NCBI GenBank assembly: GCA_016218715.1
Contig: JACRDG010000039.1
Location: 28,328 to 92,327 of the forward strand
Direction of reading: 5' to 3'
DNA: 64,000 nucleotides
Source of the DNA: Desulfomonile tiedjei
GTDB taxonomy: Bacteria > Desulfobacterota > Desulfomonilia > Desulfomonilales > Desulfomonilaceae
This document shows positions 16,926 to 26,712 of this stretch, in pieces (position 1 is the stretch's first letter; every line of letters starts with the position of its first letter). The position numbers and the translations under genes are program-made. The notes below the pieces were generated by a model. That model saw nothing but the letters and a program-made list of their open reading frames with translations. It was not told the DNA's origin and did no database searches.

Positions 16926-18317
16926 CTAGATATTGGACAGGATTGCGGCTTCGTCGGTAGTTTCGGGGACGTCTTCTCGCTGGGTGAGTGGATAGAAGCT
17001 TGAAAATTCCGCTTTGAAGTGGACCCGCACCATGCCGATGGGGCCGTTCCGCTGCTTGCCGATGATGATTTCGGCCTCGCCTTTCTTCGGATTGTCTTCG
17101 CTCTTGTTATAGACCTCGTCGCGGTAGATGAAGACGATCACGTCCGCGTCCTGCTCGATGGCACCGGATTCTCTCAAGTCCGCGAGCTGAGGCCGCTTGT
17201 TCGGTCTCTCCTCGACTTTGCGGTTCAACTGCGAGAGAGCGATGACCGGGACGGCCAATTCCTTTGCCAGCGCCTTCAGAGACCGCGAGATGTCCGAAAT
17301 CTCTTTCTCCCGGGAATCGGACCTGAACGCGGCCCTCATGAGCTGCAGGTAATCCACCACGATCAGCCCGAGCCCTTTTTCCTTCTTGAGCCGCCGCGCT
17401 TTGGCTCGCAGCTCGAGCGTGTTGATCGCTGGGGTGTCGTCCACGAACAATGGCGCTTCCGAAAGATTTCCCACCGCTAGGGTCAGGCGGCTCCAGTCAT
17501 GGTCGCTCAGATAGCCGGTGCGAAGGCTCTTCAAGTTCACCTTGGCCTTGGAACAGAGCATCCTCAGGCCGATCTGGTCCTTGCTCATTTCCAATGAGAA
17601 TACGCCGACGGTAACTCCGTATTCAATCGCCGCGTTCACCGCCACGTTGAGCGCAAACGATGTCTTGCCCATGGACGGCCGCCCCGCGACGATGATCAGA
17701 TCCGACGACTGGAATCCGGCGGTCATCTGATCCAGATCGTGGAAGCCCGACGGTACCCCGGTGACGTACGCCTTGCGCTCGTACAGGCGAGTTGCAGTCT
17801 CGAAGCTCTCTTTCATCAGCTCCTGGACGTGCACGAAGCCGGTTTGGATGCGCGCCTCACCGATTTCAAAGATGATCCGTTCCGCGTCGTCCAGAAACTC
17901 GTCGATATTCGAGTGCTCTTCGTAGCAACGGGTGCTGATTTCCGTGGATGCGCTGATCAGCCGCCTGAGCACAGCCTTTTCTTTGACCTTGTAAGCGTAG
18001 TGGAGGATATTGGCCGCGCTCGGGACTGCATCGGCAAGGTCGGTGAGGAATGCGGGACCGCCGACTGTTTCCAAGACCCCCGTTTCTTTCAGAGATGCGG
18101 TGAGGGTGATCCAGTCGACGGGCTCGTTCCGATTGAACAAATCGGTTATTGCCCTGAAGACGATGCGATGGGCCTCCCGATGGAAGTCTTCGGTCGTAAG
18201 GAGGCCCATGACCTTCGACAACGCGTCGTTGTCGATGAGCAGCCCTCCAAGTACGGCCCTTTCCCCTTCAGGAAACTGGGGCGGGACCCGCAGTGCGCTG
18301 CTGGATTCAGTCGGCAC
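16926..18317 (-). CDS. dnaB: Replicative DNA helicase
   Basis: A 463-residue hexameric helicase that unwinds DNA at the replication fork. The N-terminal DnaB domain is at residues 15-115. The RecA-like motor has Walker A GRPSMGKT (about residue 205), Walker B LGLIVVDYLQL, and SQLNRKVEERPNKRPQLADLRESGAIEQDAD. No intein is seen. It starts at GTG with GAGG upstream, inside the end of rplI (11-base overlap), so translation is coupled. It is the last gene of rpsF-rpsR-rplI-dnaB. Confidence 0.97.
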   Translation of the reverse strand: MPTESSSALRVPPQFPEGERAVLGGLLIDNDALSKVMGLLTTEDFHREAHRIVFRAITDLFNRNEPVDWITLTASLKETGVLETVGGPAFLTDLADAVPSAANILHYAYKVKEKAVLRRLISASTEISTRCYEEHSNIDEFLDDAERIIFEIGEARIQTGFVHVQELMKESFETATRLYERKAYVTGVPSGFHDLDQMTAGFQSSDLIIVAGRPSMGKTSFALNVAVNAAIEYGVTVGVFSLEMSKDQIGLRMLCSKAKVNLKSLRTGYLSDHDWSRLTLAVGNLSEAPLFVDDTPAINTLELRAKARRLKKEKGLGLIVVDYLQLMRAAFRSDSREKEISDISRSLKALAKELAVPVIALSQLNRKVEERPNKRPQLADLRESGAIEQDADVIVFIYRDEVYNKSEDNPKKGEAEIIIGKQRNGPIGMVRVHFKAEFSSFYPLTQREDVPETTDEAAILSNI

Positions 18318-18774
18318 TCGCAGCCTCTTCCTCGGGTTTCACGATCACAGCAACAGCGGCCACCACTTCCGGGTGGAGACGGACCGAAGCCTTGTGCTCC
18401 CCGAGCCTCTTGATCGGCTCGGTCAGGGAGACGCGGCGCTTGTCGATCTCATATCCCTGTCCCTGGAGAGCTTCCGCAACGTCCGCGTTGGTCACGGAAC
18501 CGAATAACCGAGCATCTTCGGCCCGGGAACGCCGGTAGAATACGAGCGTGATGCTCTTGAGTTGTTCTTCTTGAACCTGAGCTGCCTCTTTGGCCTTGGC
18601 GAGCTTTCGCTGCTTCGCTTCGATCAGGGTTCGGTAATAATTGAGGTTCTTGTCGGTCGCCGGACATGCCAACTTTCTCGGCAATAAGTAGTTCCGGGCG
18701 TAACCGGCCTTGACGTTCACGGTCTGCCCGACAGTTCCGAGGTCGTCGATGTTGTCAAGGAGGATTACGTTCAT
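18307..18774 (-). CDS. rplI: Ribosomal protein L9
   Basis: A 155-residue protein, normal length. It has the N-terminal L9 signature (VILLDNIDDLGTVGQTVNVK.GYARNYL), a long connecting helix (about residues 45-75) and the C-terminal domain (LFGSVTNADVAEAL). The ATG at 18774 has GGAG seven bases upstream; the frame is open five codons further but without RBS. It overlaps dnaB. No DUF2232 gene intervenes between rpsR and rplI, only about 220 non-coding bases. Confidence 0.97.
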   Translation of the reverse strand: MNVILLDNIDDLGTVGQTVNVKAGYARNYLLPRKLACPATDKNLNYYRTLIEAKQRKLAKAKEAAQVQEEQLKSITLVFYRRSRAEDARLFGSVTNADVAEALQGQGYEIDKRRVSLTEPIKRLGEHKASVRLHPEVVAAVAVIVKPEEEAASAD

Positions 18775-18994
18775 GGTTTTGCTCCGCAATCTCGATGTCT
18801 GTGCGTTTCACAGGTGGTCTGATCGTCTTCGGTCGGCACGAGAGGCCCGAGCGATCGCCTGTCTCACGAACTCCCAAGGAATTCCCGATCGACTGACGAC
18901 CGACGGCCCAGTCCGATACGAACCCGCGACCCAACCAGCCCCTCGCTCCGCATAATCAGTTTTCAGGCCGGGTTGTTCGGTTCCGCGGCGGCAC

Positions 18995-19237
18995 TTACCT
19001 CTTCGACACGGTGAATGGCAGGAGGGCTATGTTTCTGGCCCTCTTGATCGCCGTGGTCAGTTCCCGCTGATGCTTGGCGCAGTTACCCGAGATTCGCCTC
19101 GGTATGATCTTCCCGCGCTCGGTAATGAACGCTCTGAGGAGGTTCGGTTCCTTATAGTCCATTCTCAGCGATGAGTCCGCACAGAAGCGGCACACCTTGG
19201 TTCGAGGAAAGGAGCGGCGTTTCGGTGGCTTGCTCAT
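18995..19237 (-). CDS. rpsR: Ribosomal protein S18
   Basis: An 80-residue protein. The core [21 protein letters not shown] is unmistakable. It has the zinc-binding form: CRFC near residue 16 and CAKH near residue 53. It starts inside the rpsF stop (4-base overlap), giving coupled translation with S6, its partner in the 30S platform. Confidence 0.97.
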   Translation of the reverse strand: MSKPPKRRSFPRTKVCRFCADSSLRMDYKEPNLLRAFITERGKIIPRRISGNCAKHQRELTTAIKRARNIALLPFTVSKR

Positions 19238-19872
19238 GATTGCTCTCCTTCCTTGGTAGATACCGTCTCGGTCGCAGGTTGGTCTTCGGTAAGAGGACCG
19301 GCTGCGGCAGGCTCAACCTCCTCAGCGGCTGGCTGCTCGGGAGCTGCTTCGGCCGCTGCGGGTTCCGCCGGGGCCGGCTCGGCAGCCTCCGTCGGGGCTT
19401 CCGGCGCCTCGGCTTCAGGGGCCACGGCCTCAGGCGCGACGGCCTCAGATGCTACGGCCTCAGGGGCCACGGTCTCGGGCGCCACGGCCTCGGGTGCCAC
19501 GCTTTCAGGTGCTACAGCCTCAGGTGCTACAGCCTCAGGTGCTTCAACTGCCTTGGGGGCCGTCTTGAATGCTTCGAGATCTACCTCGGGGTCGAGCTTC
19601 ACGCTGAGGAATTTCATAACCTCTTCCGAGATCTTGAACTGCCGCTCCAACTCGAAAATGAGTGCAGGCACGCCAACGTAGTCAAACAACACGTATCGTC
19701 CCTTGTCCTTCTTTTTCACGAGATAGGCCAGCCTCTTGATCCCCCAGTCTTCGATCTTGATGATCTCGCCACCGTGGCTCTTAACCACCTGGGTGTATCG
19801 GTCGCTGAAATTCCTGATATCGTCATCCGCCAGATCCGGGCTGAGGATGACTACAGTCTCATACCGCCTCAT
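19234..19872 (-). CDS. rpsF: Ribosomal protein S6 with long Ala/Pro/Glu-rich tail
   Basis: A 212-residue protein, about twice the usual S6 length. Residues 1-105 are ordinary S6 ([36 protein letters not shown]). From about residue 108 a repetitive tail of units close to PEAVA (for example [18 protein letters not shown]) runs to about residue 165, then a less regular Ala/Pro/Glu/Thr stretch to the end. The matching DNA (19390-19555) is a degenerate 15-base tandem repeat. Acidic tails on S6 occur in some lineages but the role is not known. First gene of the operon. Confidence 0.95.
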   Translation of the reverse strand: MRRYETVVILSPDLADDDIRNFSDRYTQVVKSHGGEIIKIEDWGIKRLAYLVKKKDKGRYVLFDYVGVPALIFELERQFKISEEVMKFLSVKLDPEVDLEAFKTAPKAVEAPEAVAPEAVAPESVAPEAVAPETVAPEAVASEAVAPEAVAPEAEAPEAPTEAAEPAPAEPAAAEAAPEQPAAEEVEPAAAGPLTEDQPATETVSTKEGEQS

Positions 19873-19927
19873 GGGTTCTCCTTTCGGGTTTCAAGCCCAT
19901 TTCGGGCAAGGAGTAGTAGAAACAAAC

Positions 19928-19955
19928 ACCATACCAAAGATGGGAGGATTTTCAA
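19928..19955 (-). promoter_or_regulatory. Promoter of rpsF operon
   Basis: On the minus strand: TTGAAA (19950-19955), 16-base spacer, TATGGT (19928-19933). It would give a leader of about 50 bases before rpsF. A typical S6:S18 autoregulatory structure was not identified by eye. Confidence 0.45.
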
Positions 19956-20059
19956 GAAGAAAAACCGCGGGGCGGAGTAAACATTCAGTAACGGGAGGGA
20001 AAAACCTGTTTCCAGGAGCCCAACGCTGTCGGCGCAAGGACAATCCCTTGCTCCCGCGT

Positions 20060-20141
20060 CGTCACCCCAGCGAAGGCCGGAGTTCAGTTCCGCGTCCCGC
20101 GGGATTGGATGACCTGGATTTCAGCCTCCACCGGAATGACG
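20060..20141. repeat. Dispersed repeat, copy A
   Basis: It begins CGTCACCCCAGCGAAGGCCGG and ends with CCGGAATGACG, so the two ends are inverted (CGTCA...TGACG). It is the same family as the copies at 27358-27428 and 31365-31482. This type of element is widespread in bacterial genomes and is often mis-called as protein (translation ...IPAFAG.TG). Confidence 0.7.
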
Positions 20142-20218
20142 CGCGAGAAACTCCTTACTTTGGTGGTCCAAATAGAGCATGCACTTGGCCCGCGTGGCCG
20201 CGCCGATGGAACGGCCAT

Positions 20219-20674
20219 CTACCGCTTGTCCATCGCTCTGCATCCTTGGCAGTACCAGACTTTCTCCCTGATGAAGAAGAACAGGATCCCCAGACCCACG
20301 AAGATGGATCCGACGTAATACGCGGCAGGCAGAGCAAACTTGACCGACCACGGGACCTGATAGAAATTCGTCGCCATCCCGTAGACAAACATGAGCAAGC
20401 CACCGAGGACGATCACCGCGAAGGACGCAAACGGTGACAGGATCATTCGGGTGGACTTCTTCATGATCCGGCCGCACGAGGTGCATATCTTACCGCGTCC
20501 TCCTCCGGCCGCGTCGTACAATCCCGACGGATCTCCGGCCGGAATTCCCGCGCCGCGGGGCGAGGGTCCGGGGCCTCCATTGGTCATGGCAGAGGCGTTC
20601 GGAATTCCTTGAGCCGCTGCCGGCCTCCGCGGAGCATTTGTGCTCGGGAGCGAAGTATTCCTGATCCGATCCAT
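20219..20674 (-). CDS. Two-helix membrane protein with split zinc-ribbon motif
   Basis: A 151-residue protein of unknown function. The N-terminal 55 residues are Pro/Gly/Asn/Ala-rich and probably disordered. CTSCG (about residue 63) is followed by two membrane helices (about 78-98 and 108-133), and then WYCQGC closes the protein. The two CxxC pairs on either side of the helical hairpin would both face the cytoplasm and could make one zinc site. The ATG at 20674 has AGGAG six bases upstream; the longer frame lacks an RBS. It lies between rpsF and atpE on the same strand, apparently as a separate unit. Confidence 0.6.
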   Translation of the reverse strand: MDRIRNTSLPSTNAPRRPAAAQGIPNASAMTNGGPGPSPRGAGIPAGDPSGLYDAAGGGRGKICTSCGRIMKKSTRMILSPFASFAVIVLGGLLMFVYGMATNFYQVPWSVKFALPAAYYVGSIFVGLGILFFFIREKVWYCQGCRAMDKR

Positions 20675-20939
20675 GCCCGGCTCCTGGAAACTTTCTCGGT
20701 CTCTCGTCTGCTTTATGGGGCCTTCCATTGCTCTTCCCGCAGGAAAGGGGTTGGACAATTTCACACGCGTTTCCTTTTACCAACCGCACGAGCAGTCGAG
20801 GGGGAGACTCCTCGCGGCGCAGGGTGGTTCTGTCGCACGGTGGCGGTCGCTCAAGTCGCGCACCTCTCGCGATCGGGCCGCGATGGTAACAAAACCTCAG
20901 GGAAAGTCAATTCGGGGTATTGAGATCTTGGGCTGGAAA
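20675..20939. other. Intergenic region downstream of atpE
   Basis: About 265 bases with no supported gene. It is bounded by the atp-operon hairpin at 20940-20965. No clear promoter for the adjacent membrane-protein gene was found. Confidence 0.5.
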
Positions 20940-20965
20940 CTCCGCGACGGCGAACCGTCGCGGAG
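20940..20965 (-). terminator. Terminator of the atp operon
   Basis: CTCCGCGACGG-cgaa-CCGTCGCGGAG is a perfect 11-base-pair stem with a 4-base loop, 25 bases after the atpE stop. On the minus strand it is followed by TTTCC, a weak T-run. Confidence 0.65.
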
Positions 20966-20990
20966 CGAACCGTCAAGAAGTGAAAACGTC

Positions 20991-21320
20991 CTACTTGATG
21001 TACGGGTTACCGAAAAGCAGGATCAGTGCGACAACCAGTGCGTAAATGGTCAGAGACTCGATCATGGCCAGACCGATGATCATGGTGGTCAGGATCCTAC
21101 CGCCGGCTTCGGGATTGCGCGAGGTGCCCTCGCACGCGCCGCCGATAGCGGTCCCCATTCCGATGCCGCTTCCGATTGCGCCGAGTCCGATGGCCAGGCC
21201 AGCGGCCAGAACCGTGTACTGAATCATCATCGCCTTGCCGGCATCGGCCTGTGCAAAAGCCACACCGGAAATCAGCATGATGCCAAGAATCATCAATCCA
21301 GCGATTACTACTCTCTTCAT
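20991..21320 (-). CDS. atpE: ATP synthase subunit c
   Basis: A 109-residue protein. The first about 25 residues look like a signal peptide ([23 protein letters not shown]), an N-terminal extension seen in some deltaproteobacterial c subunits. Helix 1 has AIGSGIGMG, the loop has RNPEA, and helix 2 carries the ion-binding Glu in [10 protein letters not shown]. Compared with sodium-type rings such as Ilyobacter, the Glu-Ser pair and the Tyr are kept but the helix-1 Gln is Met and the Thr is Leu, so proton use is more likely (inference). The ATG with AGGAGG nine bases upstream is preferred over an in-frame TTG. Confidence 0.95.
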   Translation of the reverse strand: MKRVVIAGLMILGIMLISGVAFAQADAGKAMMIQYTVLAAGLAIGLGAIGSGIGMGTAIGGACEGTSRNPEAGGRILTTMIIGLAMIESLTIYALVVALILLFGNPYIK

Positions 21321-21347
21321 GGACAAAAACCTCCTAGTGATCGGATA

Positions 21348-22070
21348 TCAGTGAGCCTCTTCCATGGCACCCGTGATGTACATCATGGTCAGCATGATGA
21401 AGACCAGCGTTTGAATGAAAGAGGTGAACACTTGCAGCACCATCATAGGCAACGGCACGAGGTAAGGAACGAGGAGCGTCAGAATGATAATGGCGAGGTC
21501 CTCACCCATGATGTTGCCGAAAAGACGGAAGCTCAGTGAAAGGACGCGGCTGAGGTGGCCGATAATCTCGATGGGGAGCATCAGCGGTATCAGCCACGAT
21601 ACCGGGCCGAGGAAATGCTTGACGTACTTGGCCCCGTGCTCTCTGAGCCCGACGTAGTGGGTTACCACGAACGCGGTGAGGGCCAACGAAAGCGTCGTAT
21701 TGAGATTATTCGTGGCGGACTGGAACCACGGGAGTATGCCGATCAGGTTGCATGCCAGAATGTACAAAGCCAACGACGCGATCAGCGGGAAATAGGGCCG
21801 GCCGTGTTCCCCCATGGTCTGCACCACGAGGTCTTCCAGGGTCGACACCACCACCTCCCAGAAATTCTGCGATCCGCGGGGCACGAGTTCCAATTTGTTC
21901 TTCACGATCACGGCTGCGATGACGAGGACGAGCATCGTGATCCAGGTGTTGAGCACGTTGTTGAGGTCCGCGTGGGTGACCCCGTACTTGTCCCAGAAGG
22001 CTCCCATGGAATGGAGCGCCGGATTGGAGATGATGTCCGTTAGGACTGGTGGATGGATGTCCGCAGACAT
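21348..22070 (-). CDS. atpB: ATP synthase subunit a
   Basis: A 240-residue integral membrane subunit of Fo that forms the two half-channels beside the c ring. The essential Arg lies in SLSFRLFGNIMGED, with HLSRVLSLS before it and FIQTLVFIMLTMMY near the C-terminus. It starts three bases after the atpI stop, with GGAGG upstream; atpE follows after 27 bases. Confidence 0.96.
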   Translation of the reverse strand: MSADIHPPVLTDIISNPALHSMGAFWDKYGVTHADLNNVLNTWITMLVLVIAAVIVKNKLELVPRGSQNFWEVVVSTLEDLVVQTMGEHGRPYFPLIASLALYILACNLIGILPWFQSATNNLNTTLSLALTAFVVTHYVGLREHGAKYVKHFLGPVSWLIPLMLPIEIIGHLSRVLSLSFRLFGNIMGEDLAIIILTLLVPYLVPLPMMVLQVFTSFIQTLVFIMLTMMYITGAMEEAH

Positions 22071-22073
22071 AGA

Positions 22074-22457
22074 TCAGGCCTCCTCTGGTCGTCTATTGGC
22101 GAGATAGATCAAAACGAGCATCACGAAAAGCCCCGCGGGGACCACCGACAAGCCGCAGACCAGCCCGATCGGGTCGACGCGGAGCACCGCTATGACAAGG
22201 TACAGGCAAATCCCAAGCAGGATCAGCCTGACATAAAATCCACCCAGCAACGAAGCCGTGACGCGGCTCTTGTTGGGAAAATCAGCCCTCTTGGTACGCC
22301 GGGCAGAAGCGGCCGAATTGACCAGAACGAGCGCACCGCCGATCCCGTACCCCACCATGAAGGTGGCCGGGGCCAGAACCAGGCATGCTATCAGCCCGAC
22401 GAGATAAACCGCCGCGGAGATTCCGAACCAGATCCCGGGAATGCTCTCGAACCTCAT
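22074..22457 (-). CDS. atpI: ATP synthase subunit I-like protein
   Basis: A 127-residue protein with four predicted membrane helices (about residues 10-30, 32-52, 72-92 and 98-118) and a basic loop ARRTKRADF in the middle. This layout and position between atpZ and atpB match the AtpI family, which helps insert or assemble the c ring. Similarity is weak by eye, so the name rests largely on context. It overlaps atpZ by four bases. Confidence 0.75.
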   Translation of the reverse strand: MRFESIPGIWFGISAAVYLVGLIACLVLAPATFMVGYGIGGALVLVNSAASARRTKRADFPNKSRVTASLLGGFYVRLILLGICLYLVIAVLRVDPIGLVCGLSVVPAGLFVMLVLIYLANRRPEEA

Positions 22458-22693
22458 TTACCCTTCGTGTCCTCGTGAGTCCGCAACTGCTTCCGGACTT
22501 CCATCCAGACGTTACGCCCCGCGGCTGCAAGTCCCATAAAGAAAAAGATGATACTTAACCAGGGGAAGGTGCCCAGCTTGCCATCGAGCCAATACCCGAT
22601 GAAGGCACCAATGAAAATTGCGAAGACGATGGACGCACCCAACTGGAGGGAGTCGCCGACTGTCCTCCACGTTGTTATGACCTTCTTCTTCAC
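22454..22693 (-). CDS. atpZ: AtpZ/AtpI-family protein
   Basis: A 79-residue protein with two membrane helices joined by GYWLDGKLGTFPW, the family hallmark (GxxLDxxxGTxPW). It is the first gene of the Fo operon. Family members are thought to aid Fo assembly or divalent-ion import. The start has no strong RBS, only a purine-rich leader. Confidence 0.85.
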   Translation of the reverse strand: MKKKVITTWRTVGDSLQLGASIVFAIFIGAFIGYWLDGKLGTFPWLSIIFFFMGLAAAGRNVWMEVRKQLRTHEDTKGK

Positions 22694-22703
22694 AGAGATA
22701 CAC

Positions 22704-22733
22704 CCGATACCAGAAAATGGGACGAGCTGTCAA
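22704..22733 (-). promoter_or_regulatory. Promoter of atpZ-atpI-atpB-atpE
   Basis: Minus strand TTGACA (22728-22733), 18-base spacer, TATCGG (22704-22709). The start would fall within about 10 bases of the atpZ start codon, giving a very short leader. Confidence 0.45.
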
Positions 22734-22856
22734 GTCATTAAACTGAGCGAGCCCGTTTCATCATAGCCCAAGCTTCAATTGACTGCACGGGTAAAGCGAT
22801 GATAAGCTCGGAAAAATTTCCCAGTCCGCATACAGACAACCTTATTGTTGGGGCCC

Positions 22857-25800
22857 ATGAAGCTCGCGGAAAAATACCACCTGGGGTTGACCGGTCGCCT
22901 CGTGGAGGCGTTTCTCGTCTCGAAGCTCCCGATCATTTTCATTCTGGCTTCCCTGCTCGCCGGAGTGATGGCTCTCGTACTCACCCCACGAGAAGAAGAG
23001 CCTCAGATAGTCGTTCCCGTAGTCGACGTCATGATCAACTTCCCTGGCGCGTCCGCTGCGGAAGTCGAGAACCTGGTCACTATCAATCTGGAACGGAAGC
23101 TCTGGGAGATCGACGGGGTTGAATACATCTACTCCCAGTCGAGACCCGGCGCTGCAGTGGTCACGGCCCGCTTCTACGTGGGAGAAGATCGGGTAGCGAG
23201 CCTGCTGAAGACGCACAGCAAGATCATGTCGTATGTAGACCAGGTCCCGCCCGGCGTGACCGGGTGGGTGGTCAGACCCATCGAGATCGACGACGTTCCG
23301 ATCGTCACCTTTGCCCTGTACAGCTCCCGCTCTTCCGATTACGAACTGCGAAGGGTGGCCGATGAAATCCTCCATCGGCTGCAGGCAATACCCGACACGG
23401 GCCGGGCGTACGTGGTAGGGGGACGTAAGCGGCAGATTCGGGTGCTCCTCCAGCCGGAGAAGATGGCCGCCCGCCAGGTCGCGGTCCTCGACATCGAGCG
23501 AGCGCTCAAGGGGGCCAACGTCAACCTACGAGCCGGGGATATGTCGGTCATGAACCGGGAAATCGTCGTCGACGCGGGTCCGTTCATATCCTCGCCCGAC
23601 GAGCTGACCTCGCTCATGGTCGGCCTGCATGAGGGGAAGCCAGTATTTCTCTCCGATATTGCGTCCATTGTGGACGGACCCGAGGAAGCGGAGACCTATA
23701 CTCGCCTCTCCTTCGGCGCGGGGGCAGCGTTCCACGGCGCGCAAGGCGGCGCCTCGGCAGGACCCGCGGCGGGCTCCAAGAACCAGGTCACCATCGCGGT
23801 GGCCAAGCGAAAAGGGACCAACGCGGTGACGGTCGCGGACGGCCTCATCAGGCGAGTGGATGAACTCAAGCAGGAGGTCATCCCGTCGGATATGCGCGTC
23901 CTGGTAACGCGCAACTACGGCAAAACCGCTGATGAGAAGGTCAATGAACTCGTCAAGCACCTGGGAATCGCGGTCCTGAGCATTATCGCGCTGCTCACGG
24001 TGATGCTCGGATGGAGAGAGGCCATGATCGTGGCCCTCGCGGTCCCCATGACGCTTGCCGTGACCTTGCTGGCAAACCTGCTCGTCGGTTATTCCATCAA
24101 CCGCGTCACGCTCTTCGCGTTGATCCTCTCTCTGGGCCTGCTTGTGGACGACCCCATCGTGGATGTAGAAAACATTCACCGCCATTTCAAGATGAAGAAG
24201 CACCCTCCCCTGGACGCGACCCTGCTCGCGGTGGACGAGGTGCGGCCTCCAACGATCCTGGCGACCTTCGCGGTCATTGCGTCGTTCATTCCCCTGTTCT
24301 TCATCACCGGTATGATGGGGCCGTACATGCGCCCGATGGCGTTGAACGTTCCGGTGGCGATGCTCATGTCTCTTGCGATCGCATTTACCGTCACCCCCTG
24401 GACCACGTACCACGCGCTGAAGAGAGAATACGACAAACCAGAAAAACCTTATGATTTCAAGACAGGAGCCATCTACCGCCTGTACAGCCGAGTAATCACG
24501 CCCTTCCTCGAAAGCCGCCGCAAGAGCCGTAACTTCCTCATCGGGGTAGTCGTGGCGCTCCTTGCGTCCGCGGGACTGGTCGCACTCAAGCTGGTTCCGC
24601 TGAAGATGCTCCCCTTCGACAATAAGAACGAATTCCTCGTCCTCGTGGACATGCCTGAAGGGACCACCCTGGAGGAGACGGACCGGGTCGCCGCGGACCT
24701 GGAAAGGTACCTCGTCACGGTCAACGAAGTCCATGACGTGGAGTCATTCGTCGGGGTGGCTTCTCCCATTGATTTCAACGGCATGGTGCGGCAGTACTAC
24801 CTGCGCAAGGGACCCAACCTGGCGGACATTCGGGTGAACCTCCTGGAAAAGGACGAACGCAGCTATCAGAGTCACGCGCTCGTTCTCAGAATCAGACCCG
24901 ACATTCACAAGATTGCACACCAACACGGAGCGAATGTGAAGATCGTGGAAGTCCCTCCAGGACCGCCGGTCTTCGATACCCTCGTTGCCGAAGTGTACGG
25001 CCCGCCTGGAGCCTCGTACGACGACCTGATCGCGCAGTCGCACAAGGTGAGGCGGATGATGGAATCCACCAAGGACGTGGTGGATGTTGACGATTCGGTG
25101 GAAGCACCTGAAACCCGGTACGTGTTCATGGTCGACCGTATCAAGGCAGGGCTGCACGGTATCTCGCAAGAGGACATCGCCCGATCTGCCAAGATCTTCC
25201 TGGGAGGGGACTCACCCTCCATCGTCCATAGCGACACCGAACGAACCCCCCTTGACGTGAACCTGAGGCTTCCGAGGCCGTTGCGGTCCAGACCGGAAGA
25301 CATGGGGCCGATTCGGGTCAAGGCTGCGGACGGTTCCATGGTGCCGTTCAACGAATTGGGGGACCTGCGCCGGACGGTCATCGAGCAGCCTATCTTCCGC
25401 AAGAACATGGAGCGGCTCGTATTCGTCATCGGAGATACAGCCGGCCGCAGCCCGGTGAACGCGATCCTGGACCTCCGGGAAGCGCTCGCAAAGAATCCGC
25501 TTCCGGAGGGGTTCCGGGTGAATCTCGCCGGTGAGGGTGAGTGGAAAATCACCCTGGAGGTTTTCAGGGATCTGGGTCTTGCGTTTGCCGGCGCGCTCAT
25601 CCTGATTTATATTTTGCTTGTGCAGCAGACCCAATCGTTTGCGGTGCCATTGGTCATTATGGCGGCCATCCCGTTAACCTTGATCGGCATTCTTCCTGGT
25701 TTTGCACTGCTGAACGGGTTGCTCGCACAGACTATCGGTCCGTATCGGGATTCAATTTTCTTTACTGCCACGGGGATGATCGGAATGATTGCTCTTGCCG

Positions 25801-26108
25801 GAATCGTGGTACGCAACTCGATCATTCTCATCGACTTCATTCACGTCCGCATGAGAGCCGGCGAAGCTTTGAAGCAAGCAATCGTAGAGTCGGGCGCGGT
25901 CAGGTTCACGCCGATCCTTCTTACTGCCGGGGCCGCGATATTCGGTTCGTGGGTAATCACGCTCGACCCGGTCTTTTCCGGATTGGCGTGGTCCTTTATT
26001 TTCGGGGTCTTTGCGTCGACGGTCTTCACGCTCCTCGTGGTCCCCATTATTTACCATCTCGTATATGGCAAGAAAGACGAGGCAAGAGACCCCGACGCTC
26101 TCGAATAA
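22857..26108 (+). CDS. RND efflux transporter, inner-membrane pump (AcrB/HAE1 type)
   Basis: A 1083-residue, 12-helix pump that exports substrates with the proton motive force. The N-terminal helix starts at about residue 25 with the porter domain after it. The helix-4 proton-relay pair is in [19 protein letters not shown], and the helix-10/11 block [21 protein letters not shown] matches the family. No periplasmic adaptor (HlyD type) or outer-membrane channel gene is adjacent, so partners must be elsewhere. The ATG at 22857 gives the usual N-terminus, although only GGGG is seen upstream. Ferritin follows after 20 bases, an unusual neighbour. Substrate unknown. Confidence 0.93.
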   Translation: MKLAEKYHLGLTGRLVEAFLVSKLPIIFILASLLAGVMALVLTPREEEPQIVVPVVDVMINFPGASAAEVENLVTINLERKLWEIDGVEYIYSQSRPGAAVVTARFYVGEDRVASLLKTHSKIMSYVDQVPPGVTGWVVRPIEIDDVPIVTFALYSSRSSDYELRRVADEILHRLQAIPDTGRAYVVGGRKRQIRVLLQPEKMAARQVAVLDIERALKGANVNLRAGDMSVMNREIVVDAGPFISSPDELTSLMVGLHEGKPVFLSDIASIVDGPEEAETYTRLSFGAGAAFHGAQGGASAGPAAGSKNQVTIAVAKRKGTNAVTVADGLIRRVDELKQEVIPSDMRVLVTRNYGKTADEKVNELVKHLGIAVLSIIALLTVMLGWREAMIVALAVPMTLAVTLLANLLVGYSINRVTLFALILSLGLLVDDPIVDVENIHRHFKMKKHPPLDATLLAVDEVRPPTILATFAVIASFIPLFFITGMMGPYMRPMALNVPVAMLMSLAIAFTVTPWTTYHALKREYDKPEKPYDFKTGAIYRLYSRVITPFLESRRKSRNFLIGVVVALLASAGLVALKLVPLKMLPFDNKNEFLVLVDMPEGTTLEETDRVAADLERYLVTVNEVHDVESFVGVASPIDFNGMVRQYYLRKGPNLADIRVNLLEKDERSYQSHALVLRIRPDIHKIAHQHGANVKIVEVPPGPPVFDTLVAEVYGPPGASYDDLIAQSHKVRRMMESTKDVVDVDDSVEAPETRYVFMVDRIKAGLHGISQEDIARSAKIFLGGDSPSIVHSDTERTPLDVNLRLPRPLRSRPEDMGPIRVKAADGSMVPFNELGDLRRTVIEQPIFRKNMERLVFVIGDTAGRSPVNAILDLREALAKNPLPEGFRVNLAGEGEWKITLEVFRDLGLAFAGALILIYILLVQQTQSFAVPLVIMAAIPLTLIGILPGFALLNGLLAQTIGPYRDSIFFTATGMIGMIALAGIVVRNSIILIDFIHVRMRAGEALKQAIVESGAVRFTPILLTAGAAIFGSWVITLDPVFSGLAWSFIFGVFASTVFTLLVVPIIYHLVYGKKDEARDPDALE

Positions 26109-26128
26109 GCTGGAAAGGGGATATCATA

Positions 26129-26641
26129 ATGAACGAGAAGATTCAGGAAGCCTTTAACAAACAGCTCAACGCTGAGACGTATTCTGCGTACCTGTACCTC
26201 TCGATGTCCGCGTACTTCGAGGCGACTAGCCTTCGCGGTTTTGCGAACTGGATGCGCGTCCAGGCTCAGGAAGAACTGCTCCATGCCATGAAGTTCTACA
26301 CCTTCCTCAACGAGCGAGGCGGCAGGGTCGTCCTGACCGCGATCGAGAGTCCCCCCACCGAATGGCAGTCGCCGCTCGATGCTTTCAAAAACGCCTACGC
26401 CCACGAACAGAAGGTTACGGCCATGATCAACGGCCTGGTGGACCTCGCGATCGAGGAGAGAGATCACGCTGCAAATGCCTTCTTACAGTGGTTTGTAACG
26501 GAGCAGGTGGAAGAGGAATCGTCCGCAGACGCGGTGATACAGCAGCTCAAACTTGCCGGCGAAGGCGGCGGCCTCTTCATGATCGACCGGGAACTGGCCG
26601 CCCGTGTCTTCACTATGCCCACGACACCCGCTCAAGGGTGA
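26129..26641 (+). CDS. Ferritin (FtnA-type)
   Basis: A 170-residue four-helix-bundle ferritin that stores iron as ferric oxide after oxidising Fe(II). Ferroxidase residues are in place: ETYSAYLYL (Glu at about residue 17), [11 protein letters not shown] (E..H) and the later EERDH and [19 protein letters not shown] precedes the ATG. It sits 20 bases behind the RND pump and 71 bases before a second ferritin-like gene, so all three could share a transcript. Length and motifs agree with bacterial non-haem ferritin. Confidence 0.95.
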   Translation: MNEKIQEAFNKQLNAETYSAYLYLSMSAYFEATSLRGFANWMRVQAQEELLHAMKFYTFLNERGGRVVLTAIESPPTEWQSPLDAFKNAYAHEQKVTAMINGLVDLAIEERDHAANAFLQWFVTEQVEEESSADAVIQQLKLAGEGGGLFMIDRELAARVFTMPTTPAQG

Positions 26642-26712
26642 ACGTGGCACGAGCCCGGGCTCTCTCGTTGGGATTGGGAGCCACAAATTGTTTCAGATCA
26701 GGAGGATTGAAA

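Noticed and set aside
23526..24734. 402-codon minus-strand open frame
   Set aside because: Shadow of the RND pump; composition dominated by His/Arg/Asp from complementary codons.
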